The notes beneath the pieces are model-generated. The model searched no databases. It was not told the DNA's origin and saw only the letters and a list, made by a program, of their open reading frames with translations. 64,000 nucleotides of DNA. Origin: Oscheius onirici (lineage: Eukaryota; Nematoda; Chromadorea; Rhabditida; Rhabditidae). Shown here piece by piece: positions 38,501 through 51,025 of this stretch (positions are counted from its first letter, which is position 1; every line of letters starts with the position of its first letter). The position numbers and the translations under genes were made by a program. The stretch spans positions 2,652,501 to 2,716,500 of the forward strand of contig OW051470.1 in NCBI GenBank assembly GCA_932521025.1. Direction: 5' to 3'.

Positions 38501-41500
38501 GCCGCGCACGTGCGCATGACCTTACTCGGTCAAAGAACGGTTTCGAAGCTTCGAAGACAGACATGAGTCAGACTGATCAACTGGTTGCTTCAAGGAACCG
38601 GGTCACAAACAATCTCACATCTAACTCTTTCTGCGATTTTGTAGCTTTGGGTTCACATGAGTCAGACTGATTGGACTGAACGTTCCAAAACCGATGGTTC
38701 TGAACAGATATGCGAGTGTAAATCCTTTTCAGGAAACTACTAACCTTGGACTGGAATGAGTCACAGTTGTCTAAGAGGTTATCCAGACAACGAACCAACT
38801 GGAACCGTAGCTTGGGATGGGATGAGTCATCGAGATCGACTTTAGAACTGAACGTTCATCCGATAATTGCTTCTTTCATTCCCTTAGAAAACTTTCTAGA
38901 GCTTCGAGTATTAACTTCCAGGCTTATCTATCGATACCATGTATCCGAACAGTTAGCATTAAGATGATATGATTTTGTGAGACAACCTATGTCTGAACAA
39001 TCTGAACCACAGGACTCATCCTCAGAACTACAGAGCTTGGGATGAGTGTACATGTTGACCTAGTCCTGGAAATCGGAGTTTGATATTTTCCTATTCTGGT
39101 GGATGAGTCAACTGACACAATTAGTAAACCAGTGGATTGCCCGGTACAATTTTGAGATCTTCTCTTCGATCAACTGACTCACACGTCTACTCGATCTTTT
39201 CCTGTTTGTAGTCCATTTTCCTTGACTCACATCCTGCCCCTTCTCCCATTTCCGACAATTATCCCCCACCATTTGACTCATTCCAAGCTCCCAATATGGA
39301 AAATAATCCGAGCTAGTACGCTGACCAGACGTCGTCCTCAACTGACGTCCTTCCAATTCAAAACCAGGAAATAACACCGTAGGATGGACAATTGGGGATG
39401 TAGTCTATTCAGGGGATTAAAATGACGGCAAAGTTTGCAACCTAAGCAAAAAATTCCTGTACTCTTTGAGAGCAAAAGATTTAGCTGTTTAGAACAGGGA
39501 GAGTCTGTTTTCCAAAACAAGTTTCCAAACCAGATTTTTCCAAATTGTCATGTCCTGCAAATTGTAAGACCCGATCAGAAGCTACGACTTCCAGAAACTG
39601 GACAAACTATTCCTTTTGCACAGAAACCCAAGTAGCTACTAATTGAAAAATAGCTGACCTTGCAACTGAATACGCAATCTCGTTACGTACTTGCGTTTGT
39701 GTGGAAATTATACAGTAAGCTTCAGAAAGCCTCCGCAGACAACGAGTACGAAACTGCACATTGATTCTTCGAGAATACTTTGAGAAACGTGATGAGTTCA
39801 AAAACCCGCCTATCTTTGTCCTCCGAGTAGGAGGAATTGTTATGAGCCTATTCGGAGGTCTAGTCCGTGCGAAATTATGACCAATTTGAATGGTTAACTA
39901 ATAAAGGACTGCATATCCCAATGGGGTTAGAGACTGCAAGAGAGAGAGTTCCCTCCCATTGAACCCTTTTCACTGAAAGCTATGGTAACAAACCACAAAA
40001 CCCGAAAATTCAGTGTTTTTTTAATCTATATAGTGTTTTCCAGTTGATCGCCTAAAAGTTGGTCGAGAGACTATTTGGAAAAACTCGTTTGCCAGTTGTC
40101 TTCACATTTTTGAAGAGAGACCGATCTCTCTCGACATGGCCTTATTTTGATGTACTCGTTTGTACGACGTCAGAGACAGAAAGACGTAAATCCGTCTAAA
40201 AAGACGACTGACAGGTGCGATGAAAAAAATTGCAGAGAAAATTGGAGCGGGGGACCACCGGAGAAGAAAAAGAGAACGACGTCTGTTCCCCCAGGATCTG
40301 GATGGAATAGGGAAAGGAATGGGGGTTGGTCAGGTGGGGAAGGGGTTATTTTCCTCTCCTCTCCCAAAACGGGATCCTTACGCAAATGAAGGACGAAAAA
40401 TGTAATTGACAATGGCCTCCAGAAGGACGAAGTGAGTCAGAGTCCGAGTCTGTAAAGAAATTAGGGTGAGAGGCTATCCTCTGATCAGTTAGGAGAGACT
40501 GAGAAAAAAACGAAAAGTTGAGAACAGTAATCTCTGGAAAGAATGCCAAATTCTAGAAAGATGGGGCCTTTTTATTTACACAACTAGGCCTTGACATGAT
40601 CGGAAGGAAATCAGTATAGCAGCCAAGAGTAGGAAAGGGACAAGCATTGGGTAAACAGGAACAAGGACAGACAACCAAAAACCAGTTGTGGCTAGAATGC
40701 GGAAAGATGTGCTCAATCGTTGACATTCTTTCGATCAGTAAGAGATCAAAACACTTCTTTTAAGAACCTTAGGAAGTAGGTTTTTTGTTCTATTGAACAG
40801 ACACCTCGTACGATAAGCATTGGAACAGGTGAAATTCTTGATTTCAAGAAGGAACTCTGTACGTTGGAACAGTTACAATTACTCAAAACTACAACGAAAA
40901 TGAGAAGATGACAATAGTGAGAGATGAAACGAGTGGGTGGAGGTTTGTATTTGTAAGTACCGCCACTACCTGTCAACAAAACAATTGAAAAGTGGAAAAC
41001 CATTCGTAAACACTTTAAAAAGGTCATGATGATCTCATGGAAAAGAAATGAAAGTCGTCAAAACTTTATACGTGAACATAAGCTGATCCAGAAGGATTTC
41101 GACGCTTTCTGACGAATATTGTACAGATCGAAGAATGCACACAAGATCTGTGAGTAAGAGACGCAGAAACTTTTGATAGGATAGTGAGTCCATTTTGGAG
41201 AACTTCAATTTTGGTTTGCTAACGAGACTATCGAACTTTTAACACTCACACAGAACTTTCCAGAGGAAAGCCAGCCTAGAGATTTTTCAGGAAGGAACTC
41301 CGTTCCCGATGATGCAAGCTGATTGGATTAGACCTCTCCTGAATAAGAGACGACATCAAGGGAGGTCCTGCTTTGAATCTTTCATCGCAAACGCGCTCTT
41401 ATTTCCGATGGAATAACCAAGTGACAATAAAGGGAGAGGGATGTTCGAGAAGTGTCTCCGAATCCATCAATCAGACAGAAAGCTTCGAGGGGATTGGGCC

Positions 41501-42727
41501 TAGGCTGCATAGACTATGATGTGTAGAGGCTATTTGAGGTCTTTTGACCGCTGGATGGCATTTTCCAAATTCCAGGAGCAATTATTGATGAGGGGACCTC
41601 ATAAGGTCACAACCAATTCATCCCCCGGTTGTTAAAGCACTAAGGAATGTTCAATCAGAACTTCACAAAAGTCATTTAAAAGTTCATGGGGGACTTTTTT
41701 CCTGACGAGAAATTTAGAGTTCTCTGGAGGAATCGAAGTAATTGGAGGAACATATCTGGGAATCGAAACACTCAGCCTTGCCCGACACAGTGAAAAATCC
41801 AAACTTTCTTTATTGAAACAAGCTTCAGTTTTCGCAATGGCCAAAGCTTTTCCAGTTTAGCAAAGTTGTAGAGCTGATCAATTACTACAACTATGCTGAA
41901 CATACGAAAGCTGGAAAATTCATGCGTGAACTAAAAAAAAATTAAAAATTGAGAAAATATCAAATTCAAGCCATTTTGGATGTTCGCGCCAAAATTATTT
42001 GAACGAACGTAGGTGTCAGCTCCCTTGTGTGTATTCAACGTCGGCAGTGGGCCACGAACAAAGTTTAGAGGTCGGGGTTGTAAAGTTTTCTGCATGCCAA
42101 AGGAAGCAGTGTTGTGCTCAAAATAGTAACTGTTGACGCTATTTAAAGTACACCTCGAGGCCAAATAACAACAAGACTCGCTTCATTGCCTCGGTTATAG
42201 CCCCTCTAACAGAATTTCAACACACTCTAGCAGACCAAGGATCTTTAGCATAAGCATTTCCTCTTCACAGGAAAAGCCTCATCAGAGATCTCTTGATTCG
42301 AGCAAAAGATCGAAAAAAAAGTGTCGGATTATCCGCAATGATCAGGGAAGAGAAAGTAGTCCCGGCCACAGTTGACTGGCTCGAAAATATAGGAGAGAGG
42401 GATGCTTATTTGCAGTGTCCACTCGGATATTACTGCCCCGAGCGAGGTTTTTTGGAAAAGGTTTGGAAAGTAGCCAAAACACAAAGTTTATGCTCGGGAA
42501 TGGGTACGAAGGTTTGCAGGAAACGTCAACACGACCCCACTGTCAGGAAAGTAATTTCAGCCCGCTCCTCCTAAATATTGGGACTTCGAGAAGAAATCTC
42601 AATTTTCTAGCTCATTCATATATTTTCCAGGTTTGTGATGCAAAGTTGTAGTATTTGACAAGTTCTACAACTTTGCAGAACATCGCGAAGCTTGAAAATG
42701 CTTTGATCGCTTAGCCTGCCTGTTCAC
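38501..42727. other. Middle of the gene desert
   Basis: Apart from the TGASTCA cluster this part shows no coding sequence and no clear repeat ends. Open frames are short and lack domains. A TGAGTCA site recurs near 40433. Confidence 0.45.
38564..39280. promoter_or_regulatory. Cluster of eight TGA(G/C)TCA bZIP (AP-1/TRE) sites
   Basis: Exact 7-mers occur at 38564-38570, 38658-38664, 38757-38763, 38823-38829, 39104-39110, 39175-39181, 39223-39229 and 39274-39280. The first four read TGAGTCA on the plus strand, as does the fifth; the last three read TGACTCA. Sequences around the sites differ, except that the first two share CATGAGTCAGACTGAT. Such a palindromic site is expected about once per 8 kb by chance. 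This suggests a homotypic enhancer for Fos/Jun- or related bZIP factors, with no gene nearer than the SAND gene at 44.0 kb or the Ig gene at 29.2 kb. Confidence 0.6.
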
Positions 42728-43230
42728 TTCGACATTATACTTGGGCAGCTCGAGCCGTCTCGAGCCGAGCCTGTTTTTGACCCTCGAGCCGGCTCGGCTC
42801 GGTCTGGTAAAAAATCAGGCTCGGATCGGTCAACAAAAAAAAGAGGCTCGGCCCGACAGCCCCTTCGAGCCGACTCAGCTCGAGCCTGCACCTTCAAATT
42901 TCTCTTCGGTTTCAATGTTCCAGTGGTTCAGGCTAAGGAATATATGGGGATGTTGACTAAAACTACCCTCAAAAGAAGTTATCAGACACTTCGGGGAATG
43001 GGGAATGTGGAGAAAAAACTTTGTTCTGAAATGTTTGGCTTGGAGGCTCGAGCCGGTCCAGTCTTCGAGCTGGCTCGGATCGAAGAGGTCGATGAGCTGG
43101 CTCGGCTCGATGCAGTTGAAAAAGAGGCTCGGCTCGGTCTGGTGAAAGATCAGGCTCTGCTCGACCAAGCCTCTCAAGCCGGGTCGAAAAAAGCTCGAGC
43201 TCGAGGCTCGTGCCCAAGTATATTCGACAT
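42728..43230. mobile_element. Second hAT-like MITE copy (487 bp) of the TATACTTGGGC family
   Basis: The element runs 42736-43222 with the same terminal repeats as the strd-1 insertion (TATACTTGGGC at the left, GCCCAAGTATA at the right). An 8-bp duplication ttcgacat is present on both sides (42728-42735 and 43223-43230). Both arms consist of degenerate GAGCC/GGCTC motifs in opposite orientation. About 150 bp of non-repetitive sequence lies between the arms (about 42890-43040). There is no transposase frame. The larger core suggests it is closer to the progenitor than the 129-bp copy. Confidence 0.87.
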
Positions 43231-44043
43231 CATTCTTCCATTCTCAGTTATTCATTTTAAAGTTTCTGCTCTGACGGACAAAACATAGCTATTGTCGGCT
43301 CTCGAGCTTCTTGCTTGACGTCCCAATATTCTTTGAGTTTGACTCATATTTTTCTCGCCTCTGTTCAGATCAACCCACCCATTTTGAGACACAAAACGGA
43401 TGTGACGAATGCGATGTATCCTTCACGCTTGATTTGTGGAATGACTCTCAATCTGAGCAGGAGTAAAAGTATGGAAGATCAAGGGGGCAACGAATGACAA
43501 TCTGTAGTTGGTCTCTGGATTCTGGTTGGTTGACTGAAACACAGACACAAATCCAATAGAACCGTTAGGAATACCGTCAGGGAATAAAGGAGAATCCAGT
43601 AGCCTTCACCAACTTCTGAAGAAACTGGCAATCAAAGTTACCACAGTAGCCGACTCAGACTGTGATTCGGAAACTCTGATATTTGGAAAAAAAAATAAGG
43701 ATATGTCCCTCTTCACTAAACTGATGTTCCGTATTCCTCTAGTTGACTATACAGACTACAACTGGACAGAGCGGAAAGTATAGTCAGACAGTCGATTAAA
43801 GAGACACTCCGTCTCAAACCTAGTGTTCAGCCACGAGCTCTTCATTAGTAACCAGCAAACGAATCCATCAGTAGGGTCATTTGGGTAGAGCGCTGAAGAG
43901 TCTACAACAACGCGAGTTTTCTAAATTCTAAAAACAATAAAACTTTTAAAAACTTATCTCTATTTTTCTAGTTTTAAAAATACATAAAAATAGCGAAGAT
44001 TCAAGTAAAATTGATAAATCCTTTGGAAAAATTCAATACTGCA
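43231..44043. other. Right end of the gene desert, upstream of the SAND gene
   Basis: About 0.8 kb with no coding sequence. One TGACTCA lies near 43339. The last 150 bp are A/T-rich and presumably hold the SAND gene promoter. Confidence 0.45.
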
Positions 44044-44814
44044 ATGAGCTGCTTCTGTGAAGGTTCGTGTCTCTCCATCTCTCGCTTCATACACTCCATT
44101 TTCAGACGAACACGGGATGGTGCTGATCGTCCGGGAGAGACAGAGGGAATCGCTTCAGATGAACTCCAACAGGACATCTTCCGGCCATCTTCGGATCAGA
44201 AGTGGCGAAAAGTGTGGCCTGCTTCATTTGGACAAGTTCCGCTGTCCTGGAATACACGAGCCATGCATCGAGATAGGATCGGAGCTTCTGACGCCGTCGA
44301 ATTTCTGTCGGCTAGGGAAGAAGGAACGTTTGCGTGACTGGAAGAGCGCTATCTTTGTCGGAGAGCGCACTCTTCGCTGGCTCATGGAGTGGAAGATTCT
44401 CGACTTCTGGAACCACAACGAGCGCTGTACTGAGCGCTGTAAGTCGAGCAGATGGACTTGGAAGTATGCTGTCCCGACTCTTCGAGAGGAGATAGTCTTT
44501 AATGCTCCGTACCGCTATCAGCAGGGTAGGTTTTCTTGTCTTTGGACCAGATTTCCTTGTCCTAGGGTTCTTAATTGACAATAGACTCTTGTACCAAAAA
44601 GTATTTTCTACTAGTAGTATCAAAAATAGTACTCTTTTCAGGCAGTAGCCAGGATCCGATCAGCCTCTCCTCTACTCCCGGAGACATTTCGCCAACTTTG
44701 CTGGCCGAAAGTCTGTTCCAGCCAGTTCCAGTCAACTTGAAGAGACCGTCCTCGGAGCAGGAAGATGACTTGCGCATCAAGAAGGGAAAACTTTTGAGAA
44801 TCAACAATATTTAG
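44044..44814 (+). CDS. SAND-domain protein, GMEB-like
   Basis: Three exons (44044-44062, 44106-44525, 44642-44814) encode 203 residues. The SAND domain spans residues ~35-120. It reads CGLLHLDKFRCPGIHEPCIE, LLTPSNFCRLGKKERLRDWK (the DNA-binding KDWK motif as RDWK), then SAIFVGERTLRWLMEWKILDF and paired cysteines NERCTERC. This cysteine/His pattern and KDWK place it with the GMEB/DEAF1 branch, which binds CGTCG-like or PurCGPy DNA. C-terminal to the domain there is only a short Ser/Pro-rich tail. Mammalian GMEBs are longer, with coiled coils. A 19-nt first exon is supported by good donor and acceptor and by matching phase. It ends tail to tail with the CRAL-TRIO/GOLD gene, only 23 bp apart. 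Confidence 0.88.
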
Positions 44815-44837
44815 CAAATAAAGGTTTTGAACATACT

Positions 44838-46648
44838 TTACTTTTCAACTATATCGAAAACGTGTTGGACTGTCAACGTGCTCCACCAGCTACGGGAATT
44901 ACTGAACCAGGCCTTGTAAATTCCGTCTTCATTGATGGTCAAGCTGTCTTCCAACGGAACAATCAACGGTCCGGGCATCCAGGTGAACTGGGGACAAACT
45001 TGATCCATTCTGAAGGAAGTTCAAAAAAGTTACGATGAGTTCTTACGCATCGAAATCGACGTCATCTTCGTTCTTTGCCCTGAAGAAACCAAAACCCATG
45101 TTGCGGTTTCCCGTGATCCACCAGGATATCCTGGTACCATTCTTTAGATGGAAGGTAAGAGACTCCGTCTTTCCAGCATAGACATCAGTAGATTTTAGAT
45201 TTCCGGGAGGCTGGAAAGGAGTATTTTGTGTCACTTGAAAGGTACCTTCTGTCCTTTTTTGACATAGTACTTCTCCAGTGGATAGGGCAGAGGCTTGTCC
45301 AAATGGGCTGGAAAATCATGCTTCTCATCATTCCAGATGTCTGGAAGAGCCTCGTACTGAGCGTACTGTAGCATTTCTTCCTTCCAGCTAGAGGCTGACA
45401 GTACTCTAACCTAAACAGACTGTTAGCCTTGTGAATGGTCTACCTTCTGTTCCGTTCTCTTCGGGAGCAGAGGCCTGACAGCCACGTAGAGAGCTGTCGC
45501 AAAAGTCGGTAGATTGACTGGAACAAAGTATTTGATCATCTCGACGTAATGGTCTGCCATGAACTCAGCCAACGATCTCATGGCTCCAGTCACCAGGTTG
45601 TAGAGTTTCCTATTGTATTCCAGGCCCGTCACATCCATCACGTAGAGAATGTAAGCTTGTTTACCTGGAAGTAACATTTGTCATTCTGGGTCCTCCCTTC
45701 TTTCTTACCCGTCTTATTCTCCAATTCCATACAGAGATGCAGCATTTCCTCCAAATCCTGTATTCTAGCCAGCATCATCTCGTGGATGCTGTAGGATTCC
45801 ATCATGCCGGCGTAGTCCATCGTTCCGCACTGAACAGTTTTTGTGAATCTATTTGGAGACTTTTGCAGTCTGCACTCTGCTCCTCACCACTGTTGAGAAT
45901 ATGCTGAACACCCGATGGTTTTCTTTTTGAAGACTTTTTCACCAATCGTTACTACTTTCCCAACGACACTACTTGTTTCATTCAAGCCGAGAATCTCTGT
46001 CAATCTCGCGGTGGAAACCTATTTTCTGTTTATCACTATATTGAAAACGCTTTTGTTGTTGGACACAATCAATCACAGAAGTGGATCGGGATTAATCTGT
46101 TGTATTCTCCACAATGGAACTGGATCACTGGTTAAAAGGAAAAAGTGCTCTGGGTGAAAACAATTTTTATGGAACCATATTTTAAAAATTTGTTGCTCAT
46201 TGTTTTCAATTCAAATACTTCAGGTGCCATCTAATAAACCGATTGCTTCCAAAAAAAGCCAGCCGACATAGAGAAAAATTAATTACAAAGCTACCTGTTC
46301 AATGTTCACAATAACATTGTCCAGAATCCCTGACGGCCCAGTGATTCCGTAACTCCAATGCTTGTGAACCGGATGATTCCTTGGCTTCTTGCGAATATTG
46401 TCCAGATCCCAGTAACTTTTTCTGATTAAATTTTAATTTACTAATACAAGAGCACCCTACCTAGTTTTCAAATGAGTCGTTAACTTCTTGGCAATCTCTT
46501 CAATTGGCAAATTGGAATGACCCTGTAACCAGCGAAGCAGGTTGAAATCGGTATCGTAGTAGGTGGTCAAGTCGTCTCTGACTATCTCTCTCAGTTCTTC
46601 TATCCTCTGCTGGTCCTCTGCACTGATCTGGTTGACAATCTCCGGCAT
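44838..46648 (-). CDS. ctg-1: CRAL-TRIO and GOLD domain protein (SEC14-like)
   Basis: Exons 46648-46461, 46421-46295, 45829-45709, 45664-45444, 45410-45246, 45210-45047 and 45009-44838 join to 385 residues. An N-terminal CRAL-TRIO-N helix bundle (DDLTTYYDTDFNLLRWLQGH) leads into the CRAL-TRIO lipid pocket (ILYVMDVTGLEYNRKL, YVEMIKYFVPVNLPTFATAL). The GOLD beta-sandwich follows (ESLTFHLKNGTRISWWITGN, MGFGFFR, IYKAWFSNSRSWWSTLTV). This is the SEC14L2-5 architecture; nematodes have ctg-1 and ctg-2. The proteins carry lipids or tocopherol-like ligands and act in membrane traffic. The start codon is one base after a TTTCAG acceptor (46650-46655), a probable trans-splice site. The symbol is by architecture; it could equally be the ctg-2 type. 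Confidence 0.88.
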
Positions 46649-48029
46649 TCTGAAACCTACAATCATTGAGAAAGGAAAAGAACAGGAATAGCTGTAACAT
46701 TTCTTACCAGAACCGGGTCTCAAAACACTTGAATCAATCGGATCAGAGGTCAAGAGGATTGCGGTCTGAGTCTCTGTTCCAGCCGACTGATTTCGGCGGA
46801 GGTCAGAGAGTTTTGGGAAGAACCCGTTCTCTTTGAAGAGGAGACACTCAATATTCTCTTCTCGGTACAAATTGTCTTGTGGGAAGGGAAAGGGGTGAAA
46901 GTTTGATAGACGAGAGATCCATACGTCATTCCGGTCACAGTTGAGACGGGTTTTCTGGTTTCTAGACAGTGATCGGACTGGTTCAGTAGAAGTTTGAGAG
47001 AAATCTTTTTTTCCATCCTTCCCTGTCAAAAAGATAAATACAGCGAGAGAATCTCATGTTCAGAAAGACTGATTGAACCTAGCGAGAATCTGGAAGGAAC
47101 AGTTCTTGGCAACAGAAGGAATGTCCATTTGAGGACTGTCATCTCTCGTTGGAGGTTGAGAGAGACGTGCCAGAGTTTTTCAAAGGGTTCTCTAAGAACA
47201 GGTTCTCGGGAATCATTCTGGATAGTTTTAAGAAGGTTTTTTTTAGAATACAGGCAACTTCAATGGCAGATATTCTAACGTAATAACCCACACTAGTGTG
47301 ATGATTGTAAGGATGTAAGGAGCAAAAAGAATCTAAAAAGCAATAAAAACTAATACCGTAGTTTCTTGATACTACGGAGTATCAAGCGTAACTTTTGGAG
47401 ACAAAAGACACGAATGATCGTGCATAGGTCAGTACAGTTAACCATAGTCGGTCGGTCGATATCTATAGTCTTCAGGCACTATTTTTACTTCAGTCTAGGT
47501 CCTATAAATACCTGTCATAGAGCAAAAGAATATGAAAGACAAGTCGTTCACGTCTAGTTGTTATGTGTGTTCATTTCAGAGTCTAGCCGAAAGACAGCTG
47601 TGGCAAAGACAACAACGTTGTTTATTCGTCCTCATAACGATCTTTTGATCTTCGTATTTTATTGAACTTTCAAGGAAAAAGAGTACAAAAATCTACGGAA
47701 GATGAGAAGGCTGGGAGAAAGGAACGCACAGAGACAACTGACTGATAGTCCGAAAGAGAACTGGTCGGATCGCATAGTAAAGGCCACGGCTGTAGTCGGC
47801 AGGAGAGAGAGATTAGGTCACACTTTATCTCCTTTGCCTTCTCATTTCATTCAAGCACGATTATGGCTTGTGAGAACTTTCGAGTAGCGCCAAAACATTA
47901 CCTATAGCTCATCCCGAAGACAGCAATTTGGGCATCTTATGTGTTTGTGCATTTTGGATTGACTCTATTTCACTTTTAAAGATTTTTGTCTTCGCCTATT
48001 ACTTCGTTCTGTCGCTGAGCCACTGTTCT

Positions 48030-48165
48030 ATAATCCAGGTCATGCCTCCGTTCCAGTAAAGAAAATACCAAAGTCGTGAGCAAATTAGCCCACTTGCTTT
48101 TCCTGCTTCGACATGTTAAAAACTGAATGTGCGCACACAGACGCGAGAGCAAGTTAAAATGGATT
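48030..48165 (+). repeat. Dispersed repeat R1, partial copy
   Basis: This shares CTCCGTTCCAGT, the TTTTCCTG.TTCGACATGTTAAAAACT block and GCGCACACAGACGCGAGAGC with the longer copies, in the same order. A deletion removes part of the middle. Confidence 0.55.
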
Positions 48166-50529
48166 GCACGTTTTATTGGGGACCAGTTAACCAACATATC
48201 CCTCACAAAGAGCTCTACCGTCAAAGCAGCTGTTCATCCAGAAGTAGCCGTTCGCAACACAACATGTATGCTGTTCTCTCGGGATGCGATCGCAGACTTC
48301 ATTGCACGCCTCGACGTATATATTGTCAGCAGTAGCCATTTGAATCGCTACAATATATACATCCTGGACAGGTGCAACTCACTGGCGATGAAGAATAGAA
48401 GGAGAATTGGTAGGGGGAACTTCATAGTGTTGGTTGCAATTCTTCCTTCAGTCGGAAGTTTTATACTACTTGTCGTAAATTATTCAACAAATCAGTCAAA
48501 AAAAAGCCTCAAAATAATGGTAATCTCAAACTACAGTTCCGGGTTTTGCAAAAGGGGGCGAAACACTGACTGCAACAAACTCTGCACAACAAACAGCTGC
48601 CAAATGAATTCAGTCAGAACGAATTTTATAATTTTTGATTTGGGAGAAGATAAGAAAGAAAACGTTAAATAAAGAGACGTATAGATTCACCATTCACGAA
48701 AGTAAAGGTGTTCGCTTACAGATACATTTTACGAAACGTTTCAACTGTTGAACTTCAAAGTTGTACTCTTCAATTACAATCCAAAATGCACTAACTTGTC
48801 AAGACTTGTCAACTCTAATACGCTAAAAAAATCTCTGGTAGCTCACTCGATCGTCTGCTGCTCGCTTGTGCTCTGGTCTTCTCCCAAATCAGGTCAGATG
48901 TTTCTACTTTTCTTCTTTCAAACTCTTTTGCTCAAACTCTCATCTACCAAAACCTTTACACCTTGACTAGGATCTGGGCTTGTCCCGAGCAACCCGGATC
49001 CGAAAAGTTCAGGTCTTCCGCCCGAGGGCCGATTCGGGTTTCGGTACAGTTTCAAACTAGCATATTGGGTATTGACTGGAGCAATGTCGAGGTGTTTAGA
49101 GATTGGAAAATGGGAGTCTTGTAAAACTGAAATATCTAACAAAATGGTAGATCCGCTCTTTCTCGTTCATTTTCAGATAGCTCCTACTAGAAGAGTCTAC
49201 TGGATGTTAAGACTGGGCAAGACAACAGGAAGAGGACTTCTTTGCAATACCCTCTATTGATTCGAGCACTTTCTGTTATGGTCAATGGAATTGGAAGATG
49301 ACGACTCTTTGGAACGATGCCGTTGTTTATGCTTGAAGGAGGTTGATGTCTGTGCTGATCAAAAAAGAACTCTTCCAAGGTTAGCTTTTTAAATTTTCAG
49401 CATTTTGAGTCTATACGCTGTGTAACTATTTTTTCATGTGGCTAGTTTCGCGTTTGAACTCGAAAACGGTCTGAATTCAGTCTAGTCCGAAAAGTAAGGT
49501 GCCTTGAACAGAAAGTACGCTCGGTTCATAGCAGCTAGCACTAAAATTGCCTATTTTTATTCGATGGTTTGTACAAGCATTTTTCTTTCATTCGATACGT
49601 ACCTTCGATACGATATACCTCGATGTGACAATGATCAGGAGAGAAACATCAGCTCTCTTTTGGAATAACATCCATTATTTTCCTGCAAATCTCTTCCTAG
49701 GAGAAACAGGCCAGAAAACTAACCAATGGGCAAAATTGGGCATGACTCCTCTCCAACGTTCCAAAGTTTTGATCTCGGTTATGGCACTGCTTCGCATTGT
49801 ATTGACATCCTCGAACTTTTCTTTACTTCCGTTTCGTAAGATACACTTTGCTCTCTTCCGTTTGATCGCAGTCTCATTCCTCATGTAATCGTCGGCATAT
49901 CGAAATCACAGGCGTCAACTGAAACTACGACATTTCATATTAGTCAACTGGTATTCTCTAAAAAACCGAGTAGGTATCGAATTGTTCTTTGTATACAGCT
50001 GCTTTAGAAATGGGCGAGGAAACTGACTAACCTGGGAAAGAGTTCTTCTTGTATAGCATACCAGAATGATAGGAATTTCCCCACAGATATTATCTTCCAT
50101 TAGCACTAGCGATCGAGCAAGTAGAGACACATTTCATCCTTTTCCGGTAGTCGCTACCTGAAAAATGAAAAGAAAGAGCAGATCTACTAAGTGTTAGATA
50201 AATTGATTGTTTTGAAGATCTCCCAGTCACCAATCCCCAAACACCTTGACAGTGCCTCAGTCGACCAATGCCCAATTTGCTAGTCACTTCGAAGAGATCT
50301 TTAACGAAACCTGAATCGGCCCTCGGACGGAAGACTGAAGCTTTCGAATTTGGTGTGCTTTCGGACGGGAAACGACTTTGAGTCCTAAATTTCGACCATG
50401 TACCCCACCTCATGGTGATTTTTTGAGCTGGAATTTGATTTTTTGAGAAAATTACTGAACCGTTTGAGCTCATATTTTGCAGGGGTGGTTCTAAGTCCAG
50501 TAGAATGCTACAGTTAAAAAACAAAAAGA

Positions 50530-50599
50530 TTTTCTCTCGGCGGACTCGAACCCTGTTCGCTCCAGCATGAATTTTCCAAACCCACTGCGCCATCCAGAC
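50530..50599 (-). repeat. tRNA-derived (SINE-like) segment
   Basis: On the minus strand the segment has a perfect A box (TGGCGCAGTGGG) and a perfect B box (GGTTCGAGTCC) at tRNA-like spacing. The acceptor, anticodon and T stems do not pair, so this is not a functional tRNA. It may be the head of a SINE whose body extends toward 50400. Confidence 0.5.
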
Positions 50600-50779
50600 A
50601 TTTTCAGTTTAGGGGTGTTCCCAAAGTCGAAAATCGTTTTTCAAAAAAGCAAAATGTTCGGCTTTTTGAGAGTTTTGAGTTTTGAGGTTGACAACTTTTC
50701 TGCAGGATGCAACCCTGAAGAGTTATGGACAAAATTGTGTTTTGCTCAAACCCCTAATAACAAGGATAGTCCCCCCTCT

Positions 50780-51025
50780 TAAGGCTAAAAAATGCCTTGT
50801 CTTCCCCTATCACTTCCTTCTCGGACCATCAGTTCCCTTTCATTTTTCCCTTGTCGCTCCGTTCCAGTCACCCAGACTCCCCACAGAAACTATCAAAGTC
50901 ATAAGAACCCTTCGCGCACTTGCTATTCCTGTCGCGACTTGTTAAAAACTAATTTGCACACATAGCTCCTCAATAAAAGCTGCAGACACAGAGACGAGAG
51001 AGCGATTTAAAGTTGATAGATAGCA
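50780..51025 (+). repeat. Dispersed repeat R1, long copy
   Basis: About 245 bp match the minus strand of 34556-34790 through most of their length. The match includes CTCCGTTCCAGTCAC, the CATAAGAACCCTTCGCGCAC region and AGACACAGAGACGAGAGAGC. It lies between the tRNA-like segment and the F-box gene. Confidence 0.62.

Noticed and set aside
42728-43230. GAGCC-rich frames read as a repetitive protein
   Set aside because: The open frames come from the foldback motifs of a MITE with defined ends and target duplication.
48127-48672. 181-codon plus frame near 48 kb
   Set aside because: Overlaps the dispersed R1 repeat, has non-ATG-like start context and no recognisable domain.
50090-50593. 167-codon minus frame near 50 kb
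   Set aside because: Runs through a tRNA-derived segment and repeat sequence; not protein-like.
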